This document shows, piece after piece, positions 11,735 through 22,771 of a stretch of DNA of 64,000 nucleotides (position 1 is the first letter of the stretch; each line of letters starts with the position of its first letter). A program made the position numbers and the translations under genes. Below the pieces are notes generated by a model. It was not told the DNA's origin, did not search any database, and saw nothing but the letters and a program-made list of their open reading frames with translations. Location: NCBI GenBank assembly GCA_963402885.1, contig OY727100.1:18135395-18199394 (forward strand), written 5' to 3'. The DNA is from Antedon bifida (taxonomy: Eukaryota > Echinodermata > Crinoidea > Comatulida > Antedonidae).

Positions 11735-11930
11735 ATATACACTTGCACTGATGAAGGGCTAGTGTTGCCCGAAAGCTCTGCTAACTTTTCTGGCTGTTTT
11801 ACTTTTTTGTCGTTTTGATTTAGCTTTTCGCTTTTTTTTTGTATCTCCATTGAGATCCAGCCACTGATACCCACAGCATTGTCATTTTTTTTAGTAATTT
11901 GCCTTTGGATTTATATATATATATATTTAA
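11735..11930 (+). mobile_element. Retroelement-like repeat E, copy 2 with hammerhead-like hairpin
   Basis: Better preserved copy of the 5690-5882 repeat. It contains CTGATGA at 11748-11754, a GGGC/GCCC stem (11756-11759 with 11767-11770), GAAA at 11771-11774, then an AGC-TCT-GCT mini-hairpin and a TA-rich tail. See findings for the ribozyme argument. Confidence 0.65.
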
Positions 11931-13185
11931 AATTCTTTCTTTTATCTATCTGGATTGTTCAAATAACAGACTTATTGGCTAATTTATACCTACATACAAT
12001 TGAAGTGATGAATGCCTATCAATGTTAATCAACAGTGAAATCTCATCAGAATGTGATGACTGTACGGAAAGCGCGTGTAAGAAAAATAAAAAATCCTGCA
12101 ATTGTTCTGATATGCACACATCTAATACACGTTGACAAATATGGTTACCGGTAAAGTTGGTCTTTAAGATTCAGATAAAAATCACATGGTAATATCATTC
12201 ACTTTCATAATAATTGTCTGCAGACACGAGTTTGATGACAGGGATAAATTGTGTATCTGGATGAATTGCAATTATCCAGTTAAGATGTATCTAGTGACAG
12301 ATGTAAAATTTGATTTACTGTTGAAACTTGTGGCTACTAAATGTGTTAGCTTTATCAAATACAAACAACAAACTAAAAGGTAACAGACTATTACACTCCT
12401 ATGTGTAAATTTTATTTTTTTACGACATCTGACCAATGAAAGATATCATAAATCTGTTTGTGATGTCATTTTGAAGTAGCATGACGTATGTAGTATTATT
12501 ACCAACTTTTCATTTTACAATAACCGTCATCATTGTATTTTTTGTGTTATGCTGTTCGATGTACAATAACTAATCAACAACAAAAAAAAACACCATGCTT
12601 TTAAGAAAATTATTATAACAAGAAAACAGTCTTGTTAACGTAGGTTGATTATTTCATAATAAAGGACAGAGTAAATCTATTGAGAACACGCTGACGTGAC
12701 CTACACAATATCAGCTAATTGTAGATTGAAAATAGCAAGCAATTAAGGATTTGTTACTATCGAAAAGAAGACTAATGTCGCGCGCGTTCAGACGAGTTTA
12801 AGCTGAAATATCAGTCTGACATTTGGTCAATGACCCCTTAATGTAAAAGTTTAAATTTTAACAAAAACACAAGATACCGATCGAATAATGCATTAAGTTT
12901 TACCTAAACGGGCAGTACAGGTTTTTTTGTTGTTTTTTTTTCGAAAAATGGCGAAGGCCATACACCTACTTCCTTCCTTAAAGAGATTCACAGGGTTCAG
13001 GATGTTAGAGAAAGAGAAATAAAATCAACGTGAAAGCAAATATTTACAACCAATCTAGGCGTATTCACATTGTGTAGGCCTAATGCAGTTAATTTTATCA
13101 TGTTAAGGTCATAATCCCTACCTTACCACCTATTTCAAAATTCGTAAATGATTTTACAAATCAAAAGCGAGGGATTGTTATTAGA
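11931..13185. other. No gene recognised
   Basis: The frame at 12186-12383 has no family features. A poly-T/TTTCGAAAA stretch lies at 12920-12950. Confidence 0.5.
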
Positions 13186-13241
13186 ACTGCCGCTTGTCAT
13201 CGATGCATCCGTGCGTTGCGTGCCCAGTGGGAACCAAGCTT
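13186..13241. mobile_element. Palindromic element family A, right-end fragment
   Basis: Reads CGCTTGTCAT, then GTGCGTTGCGTGCCCAGTGG and GAACCAAGCTTAA, the right arm of the family. Confidence 0.65.
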
Positions 13242-15064
13242 AAAATGTTAATAGATACAGTAAGGCAGGCATATATTAACTTATCGATAAACAAAACAAT
13301 TGCTTTTAAATTTATCTATAGAAATGCATCTTTGAAATGTAATAAAAGAGTTAATGGTCTATGAACAGCGATACTATTATCGATTTTGGTATTTTAAATT
13401 TCTGTGAAGATGTTGATGTCTCATGACAACCTTTTAGCAGTATTAAAGCAACATGTGTTAATGATAAACTAAATAGAAAATGTTCCATAACTTTAGAATA
13501 CTACTTATCAATAAAACAAAGCAATAAAGATATCATCTTGAGATTATCCTTTAAATGTAATGTTTTAGTAGAGGATGTAATGTCTATAATGGCCTATTAA
13601 GTTATAATTGGTATTTTACAACGATGCTAATGTCTTGAGAAAACATTTTAGCCTTATTAAACCTGAATTGATTAATAACCCCAATAGAAAAGTGTGATAA
13701 AAAGTTGATGAATGAGTTAATATAAAAAAAACTCACCCATTTGCGAATTTGGTTTTTAACTCGCCTTACATTTCGGAAGTGTTGTCTTATCGTCAAGTGA
13801 ATTATTGCAAACTTTAATAGAACGCGAACATTAAATGGCCTTATACAAAGCAATTTATTATTAAATAATAATAAATACATTTATTTATTATTATAGTGAT
13901 AATAAACAGTATCTGAAATATATAATATACGATAACTTGATCATGGTTACAATATTTATTCATGGTTATGTTCAAATCTCGGCTCAGTCACAATTGACGA
14001 TGGACAGAACAAAACAGACGCATTCATAATGAAACTTCAAAAGCGAAACTTTAAAAGCGAAGCTTAAACAAAACTAAACGGTTAATATTTTTTAAATTTT
14101 ATTTAAATTCACAATCAACAGCAGGGAACCCGCTATTTACAGACTGGAATACATAAAATACAAGACAAAAGACCATCGACAAGATCCACAAGAACCAATA
14201 ACAAACATTTTTTTTCATTTTGTATTTAAATAAAGATAAACAATTAAAGAAAATATCAATAGTGGAGTCAAAGACAACATATGAATTAAGTAATCTCGTT
14301 AATCTACAAGTAAATCCGATTTTAAGAACATTGATAATCGCCATAATCTTACGATACGTGGTCACAAACAAGGAGACGTTCCAGCAATATTGTCATAATA
14401 ATATAATATACAGAAACAAGACGCAATCAACGGCGATTGACCACATGTATCTAGCTTTGTTGTCTGCGTATAAGTGTAAGAAAGTGCATTATATGATTTA
14501 AAAGTTTTATAGATAATAACTCTTTTTATAGTTTTTTTTTAAATATGTCCCTTTGTGGCTATTAAGACTGAAATGACGTAATTATTCTCGTAATCATTAG
14601 CATTAAATAACCTCTTATTGCATATTCTATTCTCATCATCTTTTAAAGATACGATGTTAATTCTTTTTCTAAAAAGGTCATCGTGAGGCATCCGGTTTAA
14701 TAACTGTTAGAATGAAAATAATTTCCTTATAATTTATTATAAAATTAACGAGTAATCATTGTCATGATACAAATTAAAGAGACACCATGGAAATTAAAAT
14801 GACGCTAACAACTCGACAAGGTATAAAGGTGAAACCAAATTCGGCAAAACTCGACCTAATTCGGCAAAACATTTACAGCGAATTCACGCTCGGCAAAATG
14901 TTGACAGCCGCGTACACACACTGATACAAATTACAGCGTTTTGTACGCCGCATGTGTCGATATTTCCTAGAGAAATCCAAAAATAGAATTTCACTCTTTC
15001 TTGGTTGAACGTCATAGTAATTTAATATTGCTACAGTTGGAGCAGAAGTTTATGGGTAATATAT
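13242..15064. other. No gene recognised
   Basis: AT-rich. Overlapping frames at 14099-14371 (minus) and 14220-14501 (plus) show no conserved motif. TCGGCAAAA is repeated three times at 14840-14900. Confidence 0.5.
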
Positions 15065-15180
15065 TGAAGGTGTGCATGGCGAAATAAATATGTTGTATTT
15101 AGTTCTGAAAAGAATTAAACTTCAACAGTTCTTTTCAAAACTAATAGTCCTACGTGGAGTACCGCAAACTTTATACCAAC
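15065..15180. mobile_element. Family D small inverted-repeat element
   Basis: Inner palindrome TAGTTCTGAAAAGAAT...CAGTTCTTTTCAAAACTA around 15100-15147, then TACGTGGAGTACCGCAAAC, the inverse of the end at 9937-9954. A short MITE-like foldback. Confidence 0.5.
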
Positions 15181-17279
15181 AGAGGTGTTTACGAATGGAC
15201 CTATAAGCGTCAGGAAAAGATTGTCTTGAAAAATGTAGTCAAAAATAAAAGTGGAAGGATGAAGTGATATATGGAATATATGTGTATGTGTTATTTACAT
15301 CAAGCAATACGTGAACACCTAGTATTACTGAAGAATATTGCCTGTTAAACGTGCCAAGCAATCTTTTTATAGTGTAGACAACTTTATCACAACTAATAAT
15401 AGTAAATAGTACATGAGTGATATTAGTAATTAAGTGTGGCGTTTTTAGTATACAAATTCAAATATTATCGAACATCTATTTGGTATTTCAACTGGCCTAG
15501 ATATGATACCGATTGAAACTTGATGTATATGGACATATTAACATTCACCCTGAGTACCACATCAGTGGGCTAATATATTATGCTTCTAGCAAGTATTACT
15601 GTCTTCAAAATATTCATATAACATTCACGGATATCAATTTTAAATAAAGGAAACATAACCGTCAGTTCACATGACTGTATGCTGTTTCGTCTCAAGCCGT
15701 ACGTTCCTAATCGTTGTACTCACACGTAATGTATACAACAAAATGTAACAAATTGTTACTTCGGATACAAACGTGTGAAAACGTTGTTATGTTACATGGT
15801 ATATACAATCTGGGAACATAATATGATGCCTGAAAACATTAATAATATAATGTTGCCTTATTTAGAAATATTAGCTTTTAAGTTCACATAATTTTAGCAA
15901 AATATCTGAAAGCATCTTACCAAGAAATCTTTGTTCTGTGGTTGTAATAAAAACAGAACAAGTATCACTTGTACGGCGATAATAATTAATAGTAATACTT
16001 AATAATACTTAACGGTATATCTGGCATTGGTAAGACAACAAACGTCCTCATACTGATCTTCTGCTTATAATATGCAACTTAAATGCAATAATTATCTGAT
16101 TATTATTTCAACATATCTTTTTTCGTGGTAAGATGGGACAGTGCAGTAACCACAGAAGATGAAATTGATACGAATTCAAATATCATGTTTCATGTCATTA
16201 TATTATGCAATATTCACTAATATCTAATTAACAGTGATGCAAAATAAAACAAAATATCCATAATAAACAATCATTTCTATCTATCGATTCACATAGAGAG
16301 ATATGAGAGCCCAAATAATTCTCAGTAGCTCAGTGTGATATATAAGAAAAGGATCTGAACCAATCGCTTCAAGTCGCATGCTAAATTAGTGTATATAGGA
16401 CGCTGTGGGTTATAATAGGACGTTGTTACTGCAAGTAAATGGATGCATGTGGAATATGCACTCTTAAATCATAGGACTTCCATGCTTAAATGTAGCATAA
16501 AAGAACGACGCACTTCATTATAAAGTCACCATGGCATTTTTCAACAAACCATGTTACCATGATAAATTCTGTACATTTCAATACGACATTTATTAGGTAC
16601 ATTCGGCTTTCGCCGAACGCATTCATATAGATATTCGTTTTATGTTCGGTAAAAAAAACTCGCGTCCCGCTCACGATCTTCGCCAACGACGTGTTAAAAA
16701 TGAATGTGATCCGCTTACGTCTATACTATGATTTTAAGTCTGTCAAGATTTGTTGTAATCGAGTAGGTCTAGAATTATTCTTATTTTTATGACTGGAGGC
16801 CATCTTATTAGTGAAAACGGGGATTTTCAGTAAATACAAATAGACAAACGATTCTGTTTATAGTTGCAACATTCCGTTCATAAATGCAAATAATAAGGCA
16901 TTGTATTGGAATTCAATATTTCAACACGTTATTGTATTCCCAATAGTGTGTCATGACCTACTAAAGTGTCTAATTATTCATCCAAATGAGATGATACGTA
17001 TTTGATTTCTTAGATTATTCCGTAATATTCGGCTTTTCTCGGATAATACAAAATATTAATATATGAAACACTGTAAACCAATAGGCTTATTATAATCTAG
17101 ATAATATCTATAATAAATAAGGCTTCATTTATTACAAGTCACCTTGGTATTTAAATTCAATGTAATTCAACGAGCTGATTTGTTATTAACTCTCATTTAA
17201 ATATGATCATTTATCATCTTTTTGTTGTTTTTATTGTCTATAATTTGGAATTAACTTTCTTATGATGACCAAATAAAAA
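15181..17279. other. No gene recognised
   Basis: AT-rich intergenic DNA. The minus frame at 16486-16686 has no family features. Confidence 0.5.
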
Positions 17280-17975
17280 ATCAAAATGTTGAATTCACTC
17301 TCACTGAATGTTCCATTCAATCTCACTGTATGTTGAATTCATTATCACAGAGTAAATTTTTAATTTACTCCTATTGAATGTTGAATTGATTCTAATTGAA
17401 TATTAAATTCACTATCATTGAATGTTGAATTCACTCTCATTGGATGTTGATTTCACTCATTGAATGTTGAATTCAATCTCATTGGATGTTGATTTCACTC
17501 TCATTGGATGTTGATTTCACTCTCATTGGATGTTGATTTTACTCTCATCGGATGTTGATTTTACTCTCATTGGATGTTGATTTCACTCATTGGATGTTGA
17601 TTTCACTCATTGGATGTTGAATTCAATCTCATTGGATGTTGAATTCAATCTCATTGGATGTTGATTTCACTCTCATTGGATGTTGATTGCACTCTCATTG
17701 GATGTTGATTTCACTCTCATTGGATGTTTATTTCACTACTCTCATTAGATGTTGATTTCACTCTCAGAGTGAATGTTGAATTAACAGCCATTGAGTGTTA
17801 AAAGTTCAATATCATTGGATGTTGAATTCCCTCTCATTAATTAATTCACTCTCACTGAATTTTCCATTCAATCTCACTGGATGTTGAATTCAATCTCAAT
17901 GAATATTGAATTCCCTGTCATTGAATTTTGAATTCAGTGGATGTTGATTTAACTCTCCGTACTCTCATTAAATGT
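17280..17975. repeat. 22-bp minisatellite (TCATTGGATGTTGATTTCACTC)n
   Basis: About 30 imperfect units. The best-kept core is at 17440-17760, where units differ mainly as GGATGTTGATTT or GAATGTTGAATT. Occasional units lose four bases (CACTCATTGG). Edges are strongly decayed. Confidence 0.93.
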
Positions 17976-19787
17976 TGTCTGTTAGTACATGTGGTTTCTA
18001 AATAAAGAGCTTCATTTAATTCCTAGGTTCATTTTAGCATCTAGAACATATTTTAGCATCTGGGTTTTTTTTAAGCACCTGACGTTTCATTGCAAAAATA
18101 ATCTACGCTGTATGGTCAATGTAGCAAAGCGTATTGCCTTTTATCTTGTAACTAATATTCATAATAAAAAAACCTATAATTTTTATGAAGCAGCTGCTCT
18201 CTTCGTAGTTATATTTGTTTATAGAGAAATCAATGTCATACGGTACGGTACGATACTTGATGCGAGGTGCTTTCAACAAATCACTTTCTCAACAATAACA
18301 CTAATCTATTTAAAATACTTCACATAAAAAAACATCTGTATTTTTATATTAAATTTTTAATCTATAAAAATCAATTCCTAAGCTGCGTTAATGGGATAAG
18401 ATATGATGTTACAATCTTAATTTCAATACAAAATATTATATTAATATTCATAATATATGACTTTATAAATAGCTTGTTTTGCTGATGCGTTGAAAATTAC
18501 ATTTTGAAAGTTGTAACCCTAGGGCCCGATGTATAATAATTGTACAAATATAATAACCATAATTGCTAATATTTCAGCAAATCTAAAACTGTTTATCATA
18601 ACTAGAACAACCATCTTTGAAAATATTCTTTTTAATTGTATTGTATATAAAAAAATCATTTTAACAATGAAAATGCTTTAAATAAAAGTTAGTGTGATTT
18701 GGAAATAAGAAGAAGTTTGTTACCGGTAATTAAAAAGTCTTTTCACAATTTCAGCATACTTTACACAAAACGGGGAGCGAACGGGCGGTTGAGTGGAGAC
18801 CCGCTCAGGATAGAAACAAATTACGGTAATTTTAGATTCTGGTCGAATCAAGAGTAAATATTATGCGGCGTACGTGAGATAATTTCCCGAATATTCATAA
18901 AATAAAACAGTTTGTGGATTTGATTAAACGTTCCTTATCTCAAATAGTTTTCATTCATGTATTACCGGTAATGGGAAAGTCTATCTTCCACCATGTGTGG
19001 TGACTAGAATGATCCCAAGACATGTCTATTTCAGCTTTGATGACAGAAGATTGTTTTTTTATTAATTTTGCTAGAATACAAAATTGAACTGAACGGAAGC
19101 AAAATTTACAAAATTACTTTACAAACTATAAAACATATTCATTTTAAAATTAGTTGAGACATATCTTATTGAAATAATAATAGAGCTGTATTTTACTGTC
19201 TACTTTGCGGGAACAACAGCATTACCAAAACGATATAATGTGATGAATGTACAAAATACAAACAGTAGCTGTGGGATTTTTGCTTGTAAATTAATTTATA
19301 TGATGATTGTATGAAGATAACAAAACAGATATTACAACATTTAAAATGATGAGACACTGTAATGTTTTAATAAGTGCGTAGGTTTGATAAAAATATATTA
19401 CGTTATGCGTCTGTTGAATGATATATTATTCGCATCATCCCACTCAGCACTTGCAATTTCAGTTAGCAATGCTGTGCGTATGTTATGTGTCTATACTTAA
19501 CAGATTTTGAGTAGGGAGTATTTCATCAAAGTAGACATATTTTACACATTTATTTTGCTTTTTCTATGTATTATCAGTTAAGAACTTTGCTGTTTAGACA
19601 TAATGGAAAGGTGCGATGAGGCAGGGGTTGTTGTTATGTTGTGATAATATCTGTAGAAAATGGGCCTTATCATAACAAACTGTTTTATTCGTCTTATTTT
19701 ATAGCCGGTCTATCATCTTGTAGGCTACACGTTGGCGTCTACTGGTATATTTTTAAGTGGTTCAGGCCCGATATGAGTTGTACGATA
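17976..19787. other. No gene recognised
   Basis: AT-rich. The 112-codon plus frame at 17989-18327 has no recognisable family and lies just outside the minisatellite. Confidence 0.5.
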
Positions 19788-19935
19788 AAGCTTGGTTCCC
19801 TCGTCGACGCAACGAAACGATGTAGGCACAACGAGTGCGACCAATTACAAGCGACATAGTTCCAATGATGATCTAGCGTCGTGATTGGACGAAATTACCT
19901 GCATATGCGCTATGGTCTTGTGTTGTGGAACTTTA
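19788..19935. mobile_element. Palindromic element family A copy
   Basis: Left end AAGCTTGGTTCCCTCG, then GACGCAACGAAACGATGTAG, GCGACCAATTACAAGCGAC, centre, and a decayed right arm CGTGATTGGACGAAATTACC. Confidence 0.75.
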
Positions 19936-20887
19936 GGGAGGATGCGCGATATTGTAGCCCTTTGCTGATCCCGCCAATGGTGCTAGTTAATTATTAGTTG
20001 ATTAATTAATGCAAAAACGGGCATGATGTGTTACTCGTGGTACGAGAGTCTGGTAATCCCTATGCCTTTTTAACAAGCAAGATATGTTGTAAATAAATAA
20101 ATACGAATTAATTTGGCTGATAGACGTTTTTTCTTGTGTCAGAAGATTAACTAACATTATACTACCCCATTAAAACTGTCAAATCATGCATGAGATGTTG
20201 AAAAAAAAAAATGGTATAGATTACGGATGGTAATTATGTTAGTGAATGTAGTGTAGACCTATGTTAACTAAATTTTAAAAATGCACGTTGTGTATAATGT
20301 AAAATGAAGGTAAATGAAGATTGCTAACGATTAAGTACAATCGACAAATCCGTCACTGTGATGAGGCGGCGGTAAAATCGCGTTTCTGCTGTTATCATGC
20401 AAATTACCGCCCGCGGAACGTTCAGAATTGATTAAAATTAGTTTTGTGCCGTTAGGTATCTGATTAGCTAAACAGCACTGATACAAATGCAAGACGAACT
20501 TTCGTAGATATTTAGTTTTTAGGTCATAAGTATTATGAGGAATAAATGTATAACCGCTGTAACGACGTGCACGACTATAATGATGATGAGCTCGATTATA
20601 AGCCGTGGTAATTATTTTATATTTAATTAACGATGATAGAAGTGTAGATCGTGAATAAATAACCTCTTACTATTGCTTTGAAAATATTAATACTGAACGA
20701 AATGAACAAAAAATAATTTAATTAAATGATTAAAACAATTGAACTTCGAACAATTCACTCAAACAATACACGCGGATAACCTGCGTGTTAAATTTGAATT
20801 GCAATACATTTCTTTTCATATAAGAGATTATGAGTCGATTAAATTTTCTTTTTTGTTTGCTCTTTTTTAGTCGCGTGCAAACGTGCA
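19936..20887. other. No gene recognised
   Basis: AT-rich intergenic DNA. Nothing conserved on either strand. Confidence 0.5.
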
Positions 20888-21147
20888 ATGAAATAAAAAC
20901 AAATTCAATGCACGTGCAACATAATCGACTACGGTAGATTTAAAATGACGATGAAATTGTGTACTAAAACGGGTCAAATGGCCGAGTGGAAACTTACACA
21001 ATATAAAACTATTACAGTTTTCCAGCTACCTAGACTCTACAGCTCACTATGTCGGTCTGTTGGTTGGTCGGTTAGTCGGTCGGTCGGTTGGTCGGTAAAC
21101 ACTAACTCGAATTTGAGTACGCGACTGTAGCCATGTATATAAGGCCT
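20888..21147 (+). mobile_element. Dispersed repeat F, copy 2
   Basis: Same order as 6975-7292: CACGTGCAACATAATCGACT, GGTCAAATGGCCGAGTGG, AACTATTACAGTTTTCCAG, CTCTACAGCTCACTATGTCG, a (GGTC/GGTT) run, AATTTGAGTACGCGACTGTA, CCATGTATATAAGG. Confidence 0.75.
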
Positions 21148-21159
21148 TGTTAAACTACT

Positions 21160-21275
21160 TTATGCGCTTTCCTGTTTGGCTGACTGGTTATGTTTAGCTT
21201 CTCGATCGGAAGACAAGGGTTCGGGCCACAGGTGGTTGTTCAATGTTTTATATATACTGTATATATAATAATGAG
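21160..21275 (+). mobile_element. tRNA-derived SINE head, decayed
   Basis: TTGGCTGACTGGTTATG resembles box A and AAGGGTTCGGGCC resembles box B, with about 35 bp between, as in tRNA-headed SINEs. A TATATA tail follows. It does not fold as a functional tRNA. Confidence 0.45.
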
Positions 21276-21413
21276 AGAGGTCATTTAGAGGGTTAGGATA
21301 AGATTAAGTCAAAATTCCGTCTAGAACCTATGCTGTTGCAATTCGCATTATGCAAAACATACAGCATTGTGGATGTCCTATACGTTAGGAGCACTTGTGG
21401 TGTAGTAAGCCTA

Positions 21414-21574
21414 AAGCTTGGTTCCCACTAGAACGCAACGCAAGGACGTAGGCCGAAACGCAAGCGAATTGACCAATCCAAGCGATGGATTATTCGAACC
21501 GTTCCTTGTGGTTGGTCAATTCGCTTGCGTTGCGACTTACGTCCTTGCGTTGCGTCCTAGTGGGAACCAAGCTT
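21414..21574. mobile_element. Palindromic element family A, near-intact 161-bp copy
   Basis: Starts AAGCTTGGTTCCCACTAGAA and ends with its inverse CCTAGTGGGAACCAAGCTT. The arms, roughly 75 bp, pair almost end to end, including GACCAATCC and GGTTGGTCAA. No coding capacity. A foldback MITE; the family's flanks suggest TTAA or TAA target preference, which is inference. Confidence 0.9.
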
Positions 21575-22670
21575 AAGTGTTAATTACGTTATATCGCATA
21601 ATGTCATATAGAAACAGACTTCATAATATTGCCGCCAAACTACAGGTGTTAATGAAGCAACGAACACGAACATTTTGAAAACTGTCGCAAACAACTGGAA
21701 AGATTATGTTACACCGACTGTTTACATGTTTCCCGCTAAGTTTCTAAGCTACCAGTGCACGTTGGATTAGCATGTCCTGTGTATATGTTAAGCCACATAG
21801 ATACCGACTTTGCTGTATAGATTTTAAATAATACATTTGTTTGCTGAAACGACGAATGGATGCGTTATTGAATTTACTAGTGATTAATCAAGCGGCTGAG
21901 TTTTATTAATTCTTTTTGACTTTTTCTTAGATAACATGAATTTTTAAAATCACAATGTTCCAGACGTTACAGTTTGGATTTAAAGTGACAAACGTCTGTG
22001 TTACTGATGATGAATAATGAACAAATCCGATATTTGTGACAAGTACAATATCAGCAAAGTTGTGACACCAACTAATTCATAGATAAACAGTCGGACATGC
22101 TGTCCAAGTGTCTAGATATTGCAAATAGGCCTATTGTATTCACATGTGAATGTAACTAACACTGTTATTTATAAATTCGTCGTTGAAAGAATATAAAGTA
22201 GCTCCTCCTTTCCTTTAAACTATCCTGTTCTCGGTCTGTTGTCAAGTACAGGCAAAGTAAAATAGGCCTAATGTGACTTAGCCATAGCTATAGTATTTAT
22301 AAAATGAAAGATTTGTTTCTCAAGATATTTTTTTGGTTGCTCTTTGCTATAACTAAAAACAATTTCAGCGTTTATAATTACATTGCAGTACTGTAGATAG
22401 TCATCTCTAACATGTTACTGTATTCAAAAGGGCGTAATGAAATATGTTTGCAAGCTGACACTTAGTAATTTAATTTATTAAATATTTATCAAATTGATGT
22501 TAGGTAAGATAGTTTTAACACAGTGAGGTTCACGTTTAAAATACCAGCTTTGATGGTGGTAAATTTGATGGGTCATCCACAGCTGTGTGTATTTGTCACT
22601 GATTAAAATAGAGATAAGAAATCACACGTTATTTTATTGGTGAAATCCAACTCGGATCGTAAGGAATCAT
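21575..22670. other. No gene recognised
   Basis: AT-rich intergenic DNA with two TAGGCCTA-type octamers. Confidence 0.5.
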
Positions 22671-22677
22671 GTGTCTT

Positions 22678-22771
22678 GCATCCACGGAAGTTGCTATCAA
22701 CATGCAATTTGTAGGATCTTATAACTTATACGATCCTACAAATTGCATGTTGATAGAAACTTCTGTTGATG
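22678..22771. repeat. Long hairpin with 25-bp perfect arms
   Basis: Left arm 22694-22718 and right arm 22732-22756 are perfect inverse complements around a 13-nt loop. Flanking CATCCACGGAAGTT and AACTTCTGTTGATG extend the pairing with few mismatches. A poly-T run follows at 22803-22820. Could be a young foldback element or a small-RNA precursor. Confidence 0.85.

Noticed and set aside
17989-18327. 112-codon plus frame after the 22-bp minisatellite
   Set aside because: Length is within chance for this AT-rich window and it shows no domain or context.
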